This document shows positions 1 to 10,530 of a DNA stretch of 64,000 bases, one piece after another. The DNA lies in the NCBI RefSeq assembly GCF_014066305.1, contig NW_023501050.1, positions 682,001 through 746,000 on the forward strand, in the 5' to 3' direction. This DNA is from Letharia columbiana (lineage: Eukaryota; Ascomycota; Lecanoromycetes; Lecanorales; Parmeliaceae). The first letter of the stretch is position 1. Each line of letters begins with the position of its first letter. The translations under genes were made by a program, and so were the position numbers. The notes under the pieces are model-generated. The model saw only the letters and a program-made list of their open reading frames with translations. It ran no database searches and was not told the DNA's origin.

Positions 1-1280
1 TCAATCGACGGAGATATAGCAACAGTCTCAAACGGCACCCCTCTTAATGTTGAACCATCTTTTTCATACAATTGGGGCTCGAAACTGACTCTCCCATACC
101 CTCTGATTAATGCGCGCCAGTAACAAGCCTCAGCAGCTGGAGTCAGATAGCGATCTCTCATATCCTCCACACCCTTTTTCGCAATCCTCTCCGCCGTACG
201 CGGAGTCTCCAACACTTCTTTGACCTTGTCCTCGAGATCGCTCCAATCGTCCTTGACCTGCACGAAATTCTGCTCGGCTCCCTCAGCCTCCAGCGCGTAA
301 GTGGTAGTCTTTAACCACTTAGGCGTATGTGTCACGTAAACACTCTCGCAATTTTGTATGTATTTGCCCTTTCCACTCCAACTGCGTCCCGAGATGTCCA
401 TCAGCATTTTGAAGCGGCAGTGATCCCACAGGGTGAGGTAAGCGGATCCACTCGCGCTAACGTTGGCCCAGTCCTTGCCATCCGTGGCTTCCAAGAAGCG
501 AGGCCGTTCGGGCGCTGTGTTCTTGTTGCCGCGCCATACCAGCTGCGGCGTCTTATCCTCGAAGGCGACTTGGTCCTCGACCCTGCGTATCTCGTTGCGG
601 ATGTGATTGTAGCTACGGATGTGGGCGTGCGGCCAGGCCCAGTAACCGAAATCGGGCATAAGCCATTGATTCTTAAACTCGGTATCGTGAGCGGGCTTGG
701 TATAGGTCCAGACGGCTTTGTTCTCGCCGACGATGTCGAAGGTGAATACGAAAAACTCGATGTTGGGGAGAGATTTGCGATCGGGAAAGGCGGAAAGGGC
801 GCGTTGCAGGGCGTGAGCGGTGGCGACGCCGTTTTGCACCCACATATTACCGTGTCTGGAGATGATATACAATTCACCGTCATAGATGATGGCGCGGATG
901 CGCTGATCGTGCTGGTCTTGTTCATCGAGATCGGACAGGGTGATTGGGTTAGAGGTGAGGTTAGCGACATTGTTATGGATATCAGTGTATTGCTTTGGGA
1001 AAGCGATGTTGCACTGTTCTTCTGACAGAGCCAGGTTATCGCCGTCGCGAGTAGCATTGAAGGTCCACTCGGTCGTAGTGGTTTCTTGCTTGTCAGCGGC
1101 AGGAGATGCTTTGGCTGTTTGGTGAAGAGTGGCAGTATTCGACTCTTTGCTTGGGACCCCGGGAGCCCATTTCGAGTTCGACTTGACTGTATGGAAGAGT
1201 GTTGTTAGCAAGCCGGATAAGGCGAGAACGTGCAAGAAGATCCAATATATACGGTCAAAGCGAGAGTCGGGGTGCGTCAT
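1..1280 (-). CDS. GT90 (CAP10-like) glycosyltransferase, 3' end outside window
   Basis: A single open frame runs from ATG at 1280 to the left edge without a stop (426 complete codons), so the C-terminus is missing. The protein begins with a short basic cytoplasmic tail and one hydrophobic segment (residues about 11-29), giving a type II membrane anchor, presumably Golgi. A luminal domain typical of fungal family GT90/CAP10 (PF05686) follows: the motif MPDFGYWAWP, then LVWRGNKNTAPERPRFL, DISGRSWSGKGKYIQNC, a GAEQNFVQV segment and the closing RDRYLTPAAEACYWRALIRG. Known members include capsule and cell-wall xylosyltransferases and uncharacterised plant-pathogen paralogues; substrate here is unknown. 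No intron is needed. The gene looks intact as far as it is visible. Family assignment is from motif recognition only. Confidence 0.88.
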   Translation of the reverse strand, partial: MTHPDSRFDRIYWIFLHVLALSGLLTTLFHTVKSNSKWAPGVPSKESNTATLHQTAKASPAADKQETTTTEWTFNATRDGDNLALSEEQCNIAFPKQYTDIHNNVANLTSNPITLSDLDEQDQHDQRIRAIIYDGELYIISRHGNMWVQNGVATAHALQRALSAFPDRKSLPNIEFFVFTFDIVGENKAVWTYTKPAHDTEFKNQWLMPDFGYWAWPHAHIRSYNHIRNEIRRVEDQVAFEDKTPQLVWRGNKNTAPERPRFLEATDGKDWANVSASGSAYLTLWDHCRFKMLMDISGRSWSGKGKYIQNCESVYVTHTPKWLKTTTYALEAEGAEQNFVQVKDDWSDLEDKVKEVLETPRTAERIAKKGVEDMRDRYLTPAAEACYWRALIRGYGRVSFEPQLYEKDGSTLRGVPFETVAISPSI

Positions 1281-1656
1281 GTTGGTGGACTTGGTCAAGG
1301 AAAAAGGTGGAAGGCAAGGGACGAAAGGGCCCGCGAGAAGTGAGAGACATCAAACTTGGCTTACCTGGAGGGGCACGGTTGTTGGTATTTGTGACTAACA
1401 TTGTAAGCTCTCCTATACTTGAGACACTTTTACTCCTACGGGATCTCGTTGATCCTGAAGTTTCGGGTATCTTTCCCCTGAGGGTTGTATTTGCCTGTGA
1501 ATTGAAAAAGGTTAAGTAGCAAGTGTGACGATATCATGATAGTATTGAGGCCCGCCAACGGTGCACACGAAACGTTGAAATTAGGGCTGTAACAATAGCG
1601 CACACTCCTGTCAGGGTACTACCATTCAGTACAGAGCCATTATTATATAATTTGTC
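1281..1656. other. 5' flank of the GT90 gene, no gene seen
   Basis: About 375 bases upstream of the GT90 start. I see no open frame with codon character and no RNA gene. It presumably holds the promoter and 5' UTR, but no element can be named with confidence. Confidence 0.4.
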
Positions 1657-2149
1657 CTATTCGATTTTCTCAGCGCCAAGAATTCCGACGTTTTGTGCAC
1701 ACGCTAATATCTTGAGGGATGTCTTCATCGTATTGGAAACGATTTTGTATCTCCATCCATAAATTGCTAGCCAATATGTCTCTTCGCGATATGTGAAAAT
1801 TATATCGGCAACGGTCGTGGCTCCTGTTCTCAAGTGACAGTGCCGTGGGTAGGCTAAGACGAAGCTCTTGCTCCCACTAACTACTGCCTGAAGCTCTGCC
1901 TTCTCGCTGTAGGACTTCTTCTTGACTGCCTCTTCCGAGCCCGGGGACTGCTCTGTTCTGCAGGACTTCCGTCTGGGCACTCGTTGTGATGATACCCGGT
2001 TTTCTCGCACCGCCAGCACAAGATATGCGTTCTGGCCCAGGCTGGCCACGATTGACCACTGACTTGGCGACACAGACTCCATTTAGTGCCTCGTTGCCCG
2101 GGTCTTGTTCAATGCTACGAAGGTGCTCCACCACCATAGCTGTCGTCAA
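1657..2149 (-). pseudogene. possible retrotransposon Gag zinc-knuckle relic
   Basis: On the minus strand around 1960-2060 one frame reads CWRCEKTGYHHNECP, which has the spacing of a retroviral-type CCHC knuckle (C-x2-C-x4-H-x4-C) except that the histidine is tyrosine (codon TAT). A CAT to TAT change would explain this. Upstream in the same strand is a short stretch resembling the C-terminal part of a Gag-like protein, but two different frames have to be combined and no polymerase follows. I read it as a degraded fragment of a retroelement, not a host gene. It could also be a chance match: the evidence is one short motif. Confidence 0.3.
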
Positions 2150-2683
2150 AACCTAGCTTGTCTATAATCCCGAAGACACAGCTTACACAAGGGTACACTC
2201 CTGCTTATATGCATGAGATTTCCTGAAAATGAAGCCCGTGCTTTGATTCTGATTCAGTGAAAATGCCTTACAGATAAGATGGGATCCTTTTAATGTTGTA
2301 CCCGACAGCCGACCAGAACTGATTGCTAGCGCCTTGGCTCACAGCCCTACAAATCTGGGTATCCTCTATTGAGACCACCAGCTCCTGTGTCTGAATCTCT
2401 GTCCTTAGGCACTTCTGCCTACACTTTTCGAGTTCTAATTACCGTGTGTCAATGTCAGGCAACTATCTTCCACACAAGGTTCAACCCTTTAGCACTACAC
2501 TCAGAAGTGAGCACACGCAGGTAAATTCTGGCGTCTGTGTAGACGTTGAGGTAGCACAAGACAAACGTCAACCCATCAAAACCAAAATTCATTCTACGGC
2601 GACTTTCAAGCTTTGATCATTCTCTCATCATCTAATTGAACCTCGCCAAATCTCGTGAAACGAAAAGTAACCGTCACTACTCG
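2150..2683. other. intergenic, nothing identified
   Basis: Non-coding by inspection; it ends at the first ATG of the F-box-like gene. No tRNA, repeat or clear promoter element is visible. Confidence 0.4.
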
Positions 2684-3523
2684 ATGATGGCGACTTCTCG
2701 AAACCATTTCCGGTACTTTGCATTGCCGGCAGAGATACGAAATCAAATCATGGAGTACGTCTTGATTGCTGGTGACATCTATATTCGTCCTGCAAAGAGA
2801 AATCGCCATGCTCAACAATTCTGGGAATCTCTCTCCTCGCGACCCAAATGCTTTGTGGATGCTATGGCAATTCTCTTTCGCCATTTATCAGGCCAATCTC
2901 AGCGTCTCGTCACCATTACCACGGATGCCCACCTGAAGGGGCAATCCACTATTCAACAACCGTGCATTCAGCTCCTGGCAACTTGCAAACAAGCATACAA
3001 AGATGGTCACTACATGTTTTTCGCGATGAATACCTTCCATTGGCCGCCGGGTCCTGTCAACACAGAAGGTTGGTACGTAAATTTACAGCCCGAGCACCAG
3101 AAGATGATCAAAACATCTTGCATTGATTTCCACCTTGCGGACCTCACCTACGGCGATATGAACGCTGTCGAAGTTTCCGCCAGGCGCGGTGGGGGCGGAC
3201 GACCCAGTAACTACGATGCAAATGCTTGGAGCTCCGAGGCTATGTTTGAGCTTGCAGTGAGGATGTGGAATATAATTCTGTGCTTGTTCAGCCGCTCCAC
3301 ACCCCAGAACCTGCGCCGCTTCGTGGGACTCGAAAGGGTGATTTTTCAAAGCTCTATCGGTCGCTGTGTTCTGAATTCGCAGCTTGGGACAGATGAGAAC
3401 GAATTGGTATCCCTCGAGTTGTTCGTTGCTGCAGTGTCTCACCACTTCGGGACCATTCTCCAACTGCATGTGACCAAGAGAGGATGGAAGAATACAAAGA
3501 AGTGGTTAGAGAGGCTAAGTTGA
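2684..3523 (+). CDS. F-box-like / 2EXR-type protein, 279 aa
   Basis: The open frame begins upstream at 2636 only with a TTG; the first ATG is at 2684 and is used here. Close to the N-terminus (residues about 9-24) is RYFALPAEIRNQIMEYVL, the leucine/proline-led helix pair typical of short fungal F-box-like and 2EXR proteins that are highly expanded in Dothideomycetes and Leotiomycetes. The rest is a compact alpha/beta protein without membrane segments; a LLATCKQAYKDG segment (residues about 95-106) is the second conserved block of this family. If a true F-box, it would link to Skp1 in an SCF ubiquitin ligase, but many members have no known partner. No intron, no lesion. Confidence 0.7.
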   Translation: MMATSRNHFRYFALPAEIRNQIMEYVLIAGDIYIRPAKRNRHAQQFWESLSSRPKCFVDAMAILFRHLSGQSQRLVTITTDAHLKGQSTIQQPCIQLLATCKQAYKDGHYMFFAMNTFHWPPGPVNTEGWYVNLQPEHQKMIKTSCIDFHLADLTYGDMNAVEVSARRGGGGRPSNYDANAWSSEAMFELAVRMWNIILCLFSRSTPQNLRRFVGLERVIFQSSIGRCVLNSQLGTDENELVSLELFVAAVSHHFGTILQLHVTKRGWKNTKKWLERLS

Positions 3524-4183
3524 ACAAGGTTTAGGGCTTGAGAAGGAGCTTCCAAGGCCATCTCGAGGCTGAAGTTGATATAAGGGCAGAAAAAACACGA
3601 AAGATACATTGATTTCAGCGGGGATTACCTTCGAGAGCAAAGTCCTCTTCACTGAAAACGGACATTCAGCCCCAGCGGCTTCAGCTGTCGTTGTCGTATA
3701 GACCTCCTGAACATGCTCTCTAGTCAACCACGACTTTTCCATATAACATGCGATTGCAAAGATGCTGGGGCCACAGTGCAAAGTGTTTTCGATGACGTCG
3801 TGCCTCAATAGCCTTTGACTGACAATCGGGCTACATGCTTTACTAAACTATTCTGATGTACGAGTCCCGTTCTCTGCTGCCATCTTTGCCTCATGCTTTT
3901 AATCTTGTATGAGGTCATTGAAGCCACAAGGCTCCATTTGCTTGACATGCTTACTCAACTTCATACGTACTCTTGGTTCAGTCTTACAGAAGCTTCGGGA
4001 GTGGAGTATATCTTGGATAAATTCTAATCACGAGCTAATCTCAATAGACTTGTCTTTCCCCTGTCTTAGAGACTCCCAAATACAGGCTTCAGTTCAGCAA
4101 TGTGCGTGGGAGTCACATACTGCCTATAAATGTCAGAGAGAGCCACGATGCACTTTTGAAACGTTGGTCTCTTTTGGAATTCA
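3524..4183. other. intergenic between convergent genes
   Basis: About 660 bases between two convergent genes (F-box-like gene to the left, barrel-fold gene to the right). Open frames here have no recognisable similarity and use non-ATG starts or overlap nothing. Nothing else seen. Confidence 0.4.
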
Positions 4184-4983
4184 TCATGGTGTGCCTAGAA
4201 AGCTCTCAGTTAGCCCCATGGACCTGACGGATTTCTAGCAGAAAAAAAGGAGTTCGAATCGTGGATAGCTGGGTACAAATATTGGTTGGAGAGCTTACGT
4301 CAACAGATCTCCAACTCTCCAACAGTATCTGGTGTTGTGGATTCTCCATCTGCGGACCAATCCACCATCCACCGCAACCCTCCTTTCCGTCTAGAACTGG
4401 ACCTATCGTCGAGCGGAAAACAACATAATAGCCCGATACCCTCCCTTCGATGACCTTCGTCAAGGCAACCTCTATCGCGGGCGCTTTGACCACGGCCGCC
4501 AGTCGATCTAAACTATCTAGGTCACTAGTCCCGAGGATAGCGTGTTGCTGCCAATGAATGCTACGGCCATTGAGTGCTGGTTGGACTTCATTGTGAAACT
4601 GCCTGTACGCTGGACTGGCGAAGAATGCGTGGCTTGATGCCAAGTTTTGCCAGATGAGCATCCAGATTTGCGTGTATCGGTCTTCGTGTCGCCTACCCTG
4701 CCATGCTGTGATTAAGCCGTGCGTTCTACATGATTAAAATCAGCTCTCGTTACCTCTTGACGACGCTCACACTCTGCGCTTCGCACAATCTCAAACGAGA
4801 AAATCAGCAGCCCATCACGCCTCGTCGGTTTTACAAATGGGGAGGCAACAAGGAGGGAAACAGCAATGGTACGTACTGGAACAATATACTGAGGGCGGGG
4901 GCCGGGTCCTTGTTGATCTCGTCGTCAGAGTGAACTGGTCGATGAGGTACGTGGATGAATTGTATGACGTGTGGAGAAGACAT
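4184..4983 (-). CDS. dimeric alpha-beta-barrel (ABM/Dabb-like) protein, 194 aa, three exons
   Basis: Gene model complement(join(4184..4234, 4299..4725, 4877..4983)). Exon 1 opens with MSSPHVIQFIHVP and ends at a GTACGT donor; exon 2 carries HGLITAWQGRRHEDRYTQIW and a GCGGWWIGPQ block; a GTAAGC donor and CTGCTAG acceptor lead to a 16-residue final exon ending in TGA. The 107+427+51 nt add to 195 codons with all phases matching. Two halves repeat the pattern 'short strand, helix rich in Ala/Phe, strand', which is the plan of ferredoxin-like ABM or EthD-like stress-response proteins. Such small proteins act as monooxygenases, cyclases or have no known role; nothing here fixes the reaction. Intact as modelled. 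Confidence 0.66.
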
Positions 4984-5468
4984 GTCGGTATCTCAGCGTT
5001 TCTGCGGTGCTAACAATTTGCAATATTAAGGCTGGGACTGCGTTTGGGGCGCAGTCTTTGTCAGAGCACCCATTTGTACTCTTCTTTTACAAGAAGTGCT
5101 TTCTCTCACATACTACGGTGGCAGTCCGGTGGCAGTCAGGTGACTTCGCAGCACACTTTCTTTGACTCCAGCTTTACACGCCAAAACGCCAAAAGTGCGA
5201 GGGCTCGATTAGGCCGTATACCTACCGTAGACGGCCCCGCATATTTTACTCCGCACCGCGCACCGCGACACTTTACTAAATCCTGGATTCGATGAAGCGC
5301 GTCTGCTCAACTTCTTCGATGTCTGTGCTGCCAGTGACTTCACGGATACTTTTCCCACAGCATACTCCCTCTCTTCACCAAAGTCGATCCTCCACAAGCT
5401 CACAGAGAACACGAAAATCAACACCATGTTAGATCTCAAATAGAAAGTAGATGGATTAGGTTGTTTTT
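4984..5468. other. divergent intergenic region
   Basis: About 480 bases between the start of the barrel-fold gene (minus) and the SDR pseudogene (plus), so probably two promoters. No motif can be named with confidence. Confidence 0.35.
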
Positions 5469-6377
5469 ATGGGTGAATTGCTATTGTGATGGGTGCGTTG
5501 TCAGGAATGGGCAGGGGAATTGCGTTGGCGCTGGCACGAGAGGGCGTTCACGTCGTCTGCTCCGACATAAAAGAGGAATGCGCACAGCACGGCTTCGAGG
5601 AAGACAAGCATATTCCAACACACACCGTCATTGCAAACAATGGGAAAACTTCTGCATATCAACAGTGTGATATGGGCAATACCGCTGAGAAATTTACCTT
5701 GATCGAGTTGACTGTGAAGGTACATCCTCCCTGACCTGATTTGTGAGAATCGATTGCATTCGTACTGACCCACCCTAGAAATTTTCAAAGATCGACATAT
5801 TGATCAACAACGCCGGCGTCTAGTGGCCACTTCGCGACTTCATAGAAGAGACCGACGAGCAATGGAATGGGATATTATGATGGCGGTCAATGGCAAAGGA
5901 TGCGCGACCGCGATGCGTGAAGCCATTAGACAGATGATCAAGCAACCGATCGCCGAGTCCGGAGCACGAGGGCGGATAGTCAACATCTCATCCGCTGCAG
6001 GTATCAACGCTATCCGTCGAGAGGCCACCTACGCTGCGAGTAAGGCGGCCGTGACCACGCTTACCAAAAACGTGGCGCTGGGTCACGCAAAAGACAGGCA
6101 TGATTTCTCCTCCCTGGAGGTGTTTCTCAATACTAATGATTGCTGGTATCAACATCAACGCCGTTCGCCCCGGTGTCGTCAGGACTGCTCAAGCGAGCAC
6201 GAACTTCCGCGACCCGGCAATTATTGCGGAGATGCGTAAGGGAACCCCATGGCCTCGACTAGGCGAGCCGATAGATGTCGCGAACATGGTTGTCTTCCTG
6301 TGCACAAATAAGCGCCGTGGATCAGAGGCCAAAATATTGCGGTTGATGCAGGGTTCACCGTGGGGATAATGCGGTGA
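5469..6377 (+). pseudogene. short-chain dehydrogenase/reductase (SDR) pseudogene
   Basis: Classical SDR landmarks are all present but not in one frame: the nucleotide-binding loop GALSGMGRGIA near 5491, LINNAGV near 5806, ISSAAGIN near 5985, YAASKAAVTTL (Tyr-x3-Lys active site) near 6030, and the closing VDAGFTV near 6350. A normal intron (5720-5778) joins the first two exons. Lesions: TAG at 5821-5823 right after NNAGV; a 5-bp tandem duplication (AATGG twice, 5861-5870) that shifts the frame before MMAVN; a second intron near 6095-6150 whose acceptor reads TG instead of AG; and another shift near 6310-6325. The last nonsense could be CAG to TAG. The gene would have encoded an NAD(P)-dependent oxidoreductase of about 260 aa; substrate unknown. 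Non-functional as sequenced. Confidence 0.82.
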
Positions 6378-6769
6378 TCGAGGGCACGGACGGCAAACAC
6401 TTGGATTGCCGAGGGTTATTTGATGCAGTCAGTGGTGGCATTTCGATAGATCGGACTTTTCTGTATATCGATCAGATCCATAAAAAGAACGAAGCTCAAT
6501 AAACAAATTGACAACACGATCTTCAGCGTCCACTATTTATAATCCGTCTGTGTCTCCACAAAAAGTCGGTGTCTCGGCGGGCTCGCGGGCAGTTCGCGAC
6601 TTTACCCCTCCTCCTCCACCATCATCCCATTTGCCCACCATCACACAAAATCCGCCCGCAAGTCACGCGCTCGTCATGACCGAAGCCGTACCTGAGTTGA
6701 CAATCTTAGCTCCATCTATATCACAGCAACGCAGTATGGCCGTCAGCTACTATAATCGCTAAATTAATT
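6378..6769. other. transition from unique DNA into AT-rich block
   Basis: Non-coding and still of ordinary composition up to about 6765; the change to the AT-rich block is abrupt, within about 15 bases. No target-site duplication could be recognised at this edge. Confidence 0.45.
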
Positions 6770-9289
6770 ATTTATATCTTTTATACTCTTAAATCCTACG
6801 CCTAAATAGAGTTATTCTACTTCTCTATTTATAATATTTAATCTAATACTTAAATAATTTCTATCTTACGAATAGATTTCTAAAAATTTATTCTAAGAAT
6901 ATCTTCTACGTCGGCTTCTCTAAATATATTACTATTATATTATATAGTAAATATTAAATATATTCTTTTCTATATATCGATAATTATTATTTATAATATC
7001 GCCTCGAAATAGTAAATTATATATTCACTCGAAGATAGATCGACTAGCTCTATTATAAAATTATTCGTAAGAGAATTTACGCTTATATCTATTATAAGAA
7101 TATATTATCTCTTTAGATTCTTATCTTATATAAAGGCTATAGCTTTAAAGCGAAGATATTTAAATTTAGTTATTCGCTATAAATTATCTAGCTTCTCTAA
7201 TAGAGCGATATAATTACTATTATACTTCTTTAAAAGAGTATTTTATAAATCTTTAATAATATTATAATCGATTTTAATTTTATCTTCTCGACTATATTTA
7301 GAGCTATAGATAATTATCTTTAGATATAATAACGCTAATATATTCTATACTATATATAAAATATAGCGTTTTTATATCTCTTTAAATATCTTAATCGCGA
7401 TAATTATTATTAAAAATAAGAAGATATTATAAGATATTATAGGCGAGACCGAGAATAATAAGACTTAACTTAATCGATTAGAGATTATATCTAAGATTTA
7501 TTAATATAAATAAAGATTTAAAGGCTGGAAATTAAATATAATCTATATTAAAAGAAAGATAAAAGCTTCGAAACTATATATAATCTCTTATTATAAATTA
7601 TAACTATCGACTATTTTATTAATAGAGTAATTATTTCTCTAGTAACTATCTATAATAAGAGTATTCTATATATACGATTTCGTCTATTAATTCTATAGAT
7701 AGGTATATTATAAGCTATCTATCTAAGAGAGTAAGATTATATTACTATAGATGGATATTAAATTCATTATACTCTTTTATATTAGTTTAAGACTTAGTTA
7801 ATCTTTTCGAGTTTAGAAGCTCTCTCTCTCGTTATTATTCCCGCGAAGAGAAATATCTTAGAGAGATAATAATATTAGTATTAAAAAGGCTTTATAGTCT
7901 ATACCCGAGTCTATATAATATATATCTTATTTTATAGAATTAGAATCGAGATATTACTTTTATTCTATTATTCGAGACTATAATAAAATTATAAGATATC
8001 TACTTTTCTTTCTAAGATTCTCGAGAGTTTTATTTCTTATATCGCCTATTACTTCTAGTATTATACTTATTCTACTAAACTTATATATTTATTATTTTAT
8101 AGATTACGAAGTTATCGTATTTAACTATCGAATTAAGAAGACTTTTCGCTATAGCGCGTATCGGGTTTTTAAATATAAGAAAATTAATTAATACGATTAA
8201 TATATCTCTAGCTTGCTAAGAGATATAATAATTATCTTTAAACGGGTTATGGGGAATATTATATTTAATCTCTAATAGTAAGAATAATAACTTCTAATAA
8301 TAATATTCTATTATTATTAGAGGGCGATAACGAATAAAGATATTTCTCGTAAAGGCTAATTCTTATAAGATTTCTAGAATTCTTAAAATATCGCGTTTAA
8401 TACTTTTAATTAATATTATATTAAAAAATAGAAGATAAGTATAAAAAGAAAAGAAAATAATATTAATAATACTAATAAAATAGCCTATAAGTAAAATAAT
8501 TAAATATTATCTACTTAAAAATATTAAAATATATAAATTAAACTCTAGTCTATAACTTCTTAGAAATATACTATTACCTTCATATTCTTTAATATATAAA
8601 CTATAAATTATCTTAATATAGAAAATCTTAATACGATATCGTATATTTATATTAGATCTTAATCTTACTAAAAACTTTCAGCGTTTATATCTTTATTATA
8701 AATTTTATCGCTTTTATTATTAGATTCGATTTAGATAAAATCTCTTTAATATTAATTAGCTAGCTACTTTAAGTAGCTAACCTATCTTTCTTAAATAAAA
8801 AATATATCTTAAGAATATAGTTTCGAGTCTAATTACTCTTCTTATAAGCGTACTCGAGCGTATTAACTATTCGATATATATAAAGAAAATTCTTAAAAGC
8901 TATCTTTATTCGTAGCTATATTACTACTAAGCTTATAACCTTTTTTATTTCTATATAAAAGTCTATAATATTATAATATAATTTAAAAGTATATTTTCTA
9001 AGCTCGATATCTCTTATATATACCTCTTAGAGTACCTCTCAATTTACGTTAATTAATTTTCTAATATATTATTTAATTATCGAGAGTAAATAGTATTAAT
9101 TTCTATTAATATCTTATTACGATACTTATTTCGCAAGTTTATCTACTATTTTATTATCTAAAATATCTTTATAAGCGATAATTTAGCGTAGAGTAATTAA
9201 TATATTTTTCTCTCTTAGCTTAACTAGCTTTTTTATAATTCTCTTAAAGATATATTATTCTAATTATCTCTATAGATTCGCTATTAACT

Positions 9290-9510
9290 ATATTATCGCC
9301 TAGTTATCGATCTAAATAATAAGCGTTAAAGATATAATATCTATAGCGATCTCATAGACTATATTAATTTCTTTAAGTTTCTCGAAGTAGATAATATAAT
9401 ATTCGCTATTATCGAGATATCGCGTTTAAGTCTTATTTATTTAAGAAGCGTAGATTAATATACCTATTTTATTATCGATATCGCTATCATCGATATATAT
9501 ATATAAAAAG
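9290..9510 (-). pseudogene. relic RNase H domain of a LINE
   Basis: Reading the minus strand, 9506 downward gives YIDDSDIDNKIGILIYAS, matching the RNase H opening Y-T-D-G-S-G-I-D-N-K-I-G once G to A and C to T changes are reversed. About 170 bases further on, I-stop-IDN-stop-AII matches the second block (W/F-T-D-N-Q-A-A-I) where TAG has replaced TGG and CAG. All differences are of RIP type. An RNase H lying after the reverse transcriptase is expected for I/Tad1-clade LINEs. Confidence 0.72.
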
Positions 9511-10379
9511 TTATAATCTATACTTATAATCTTATTATATTCTTTAATAATCTTTTCTCTATTTTTATATATCTTAATACTTAATAATTTTTATTATAAA
9601 GGCGTAATATAGAAAACGCGTCTCTTTATATCACCTTATATCTATTATTCGTAAACTCTAAACTCTAACTATTCTAAAGAGCTCTTAAGCTTTACTCGTT
9701 TACTAGTTAATTTCTATAGTTCGTTTATAATTTAAATTAATTTAATAATATCGTAGTTAAGATAAATCTAAATTTTAAAGATAATCTTTATAATAGCTTT
9801 CTTTAGAGTTAAGTATATTAAGAGCTAATAATATTCGATATTTAAGATATCGTTTACGACGTTTTTAAATTCTTCTAAAATAATATATATCGCCCTTTTT
9901 TATATAACTCTTAGTATTTTAAAGATTCTTTTCTCTTTAACTTTATATTTCATAGCTAGTAATATATATTATATAATATATTTAAATAATAGCGTAAATA
10001 AGATTATTTTTTAATAGAGCTTTCTTAAATCTTTATATAGAATTTCTTAAGCCGATCTCGCGTAGTTCGCTAATTCGTTTAACTTTATAATAGCTTTTAC
10101 TTTTAATAACTCGATATAATTTTTTTAAGTTAGTTTAAGATTAAGTATAAAGTCTAGAAGCTTTATTATTTTATTAAACTTAACTTTATAAATATCTAAG
10201 TCTAATTTCATATTTAGATTATTATTTAATTATTTCTTTATTATTCTTATTATAATTAGCTAGAAGTAAATAAATTTATACTTATCTATCTTAAATTCTA
10301 AGATATATATTAATATCTATTACTAAATATCTATATAAATCTTCTTTAATATTTCACAGTTAATTTAAGCTATAGAACC

Positions 10380-10530
10380 CCTTATAAGTACGCTAATATT
10401 ATCGATATACGTCGATATTAGATAGTCTTTCTTTCTATATATATTAGTAATATCGACATTATAGAATAGATAGAGGATAGAGAAGATAGAGAATTCTTAG
10501 AAGATTTCTATTTTTATTTTATATCTAAGA
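10380..10530 (-). pseudogene. relic reverse transcriptase palm of a Tad1/I-like LINE
   Basis: The minus strand from about 10510 to 10385 reads F-stop-EFSIFSILYLFYNVD followed by STYIDNISVLI. This corresponds to the palm motifs G-I-P-Q-G-S-P-x-S-P-I-L-Y-L-F-Y-N-x-D and Y/F-V-D-D-I-S of non-LTR retrotransposons, with CAA to TAA, GGx to GAA and GAT to AAT changes, all G to A or C to T. Order on the minus strand (palm, then RNase H about 900 bases downstream) fits one element. Catalytic Asp pair is reduced to Asp-Asn, so the copy is dead. Confidence 0.78.

Noticed and set aside
327..1025. 232-codon plus-strand frame opposite the GT90 gene
   Set aside because: It is the complement shadow of the conserved GT90 coding frame, which continues unbroken to the window edge with family motifs.
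4250..4262. tRNA-like GTTCGAATC box
   Set aside because: Lies in an intron of the barrel-fold gene, with no matching A-box or cloverleaf stems.
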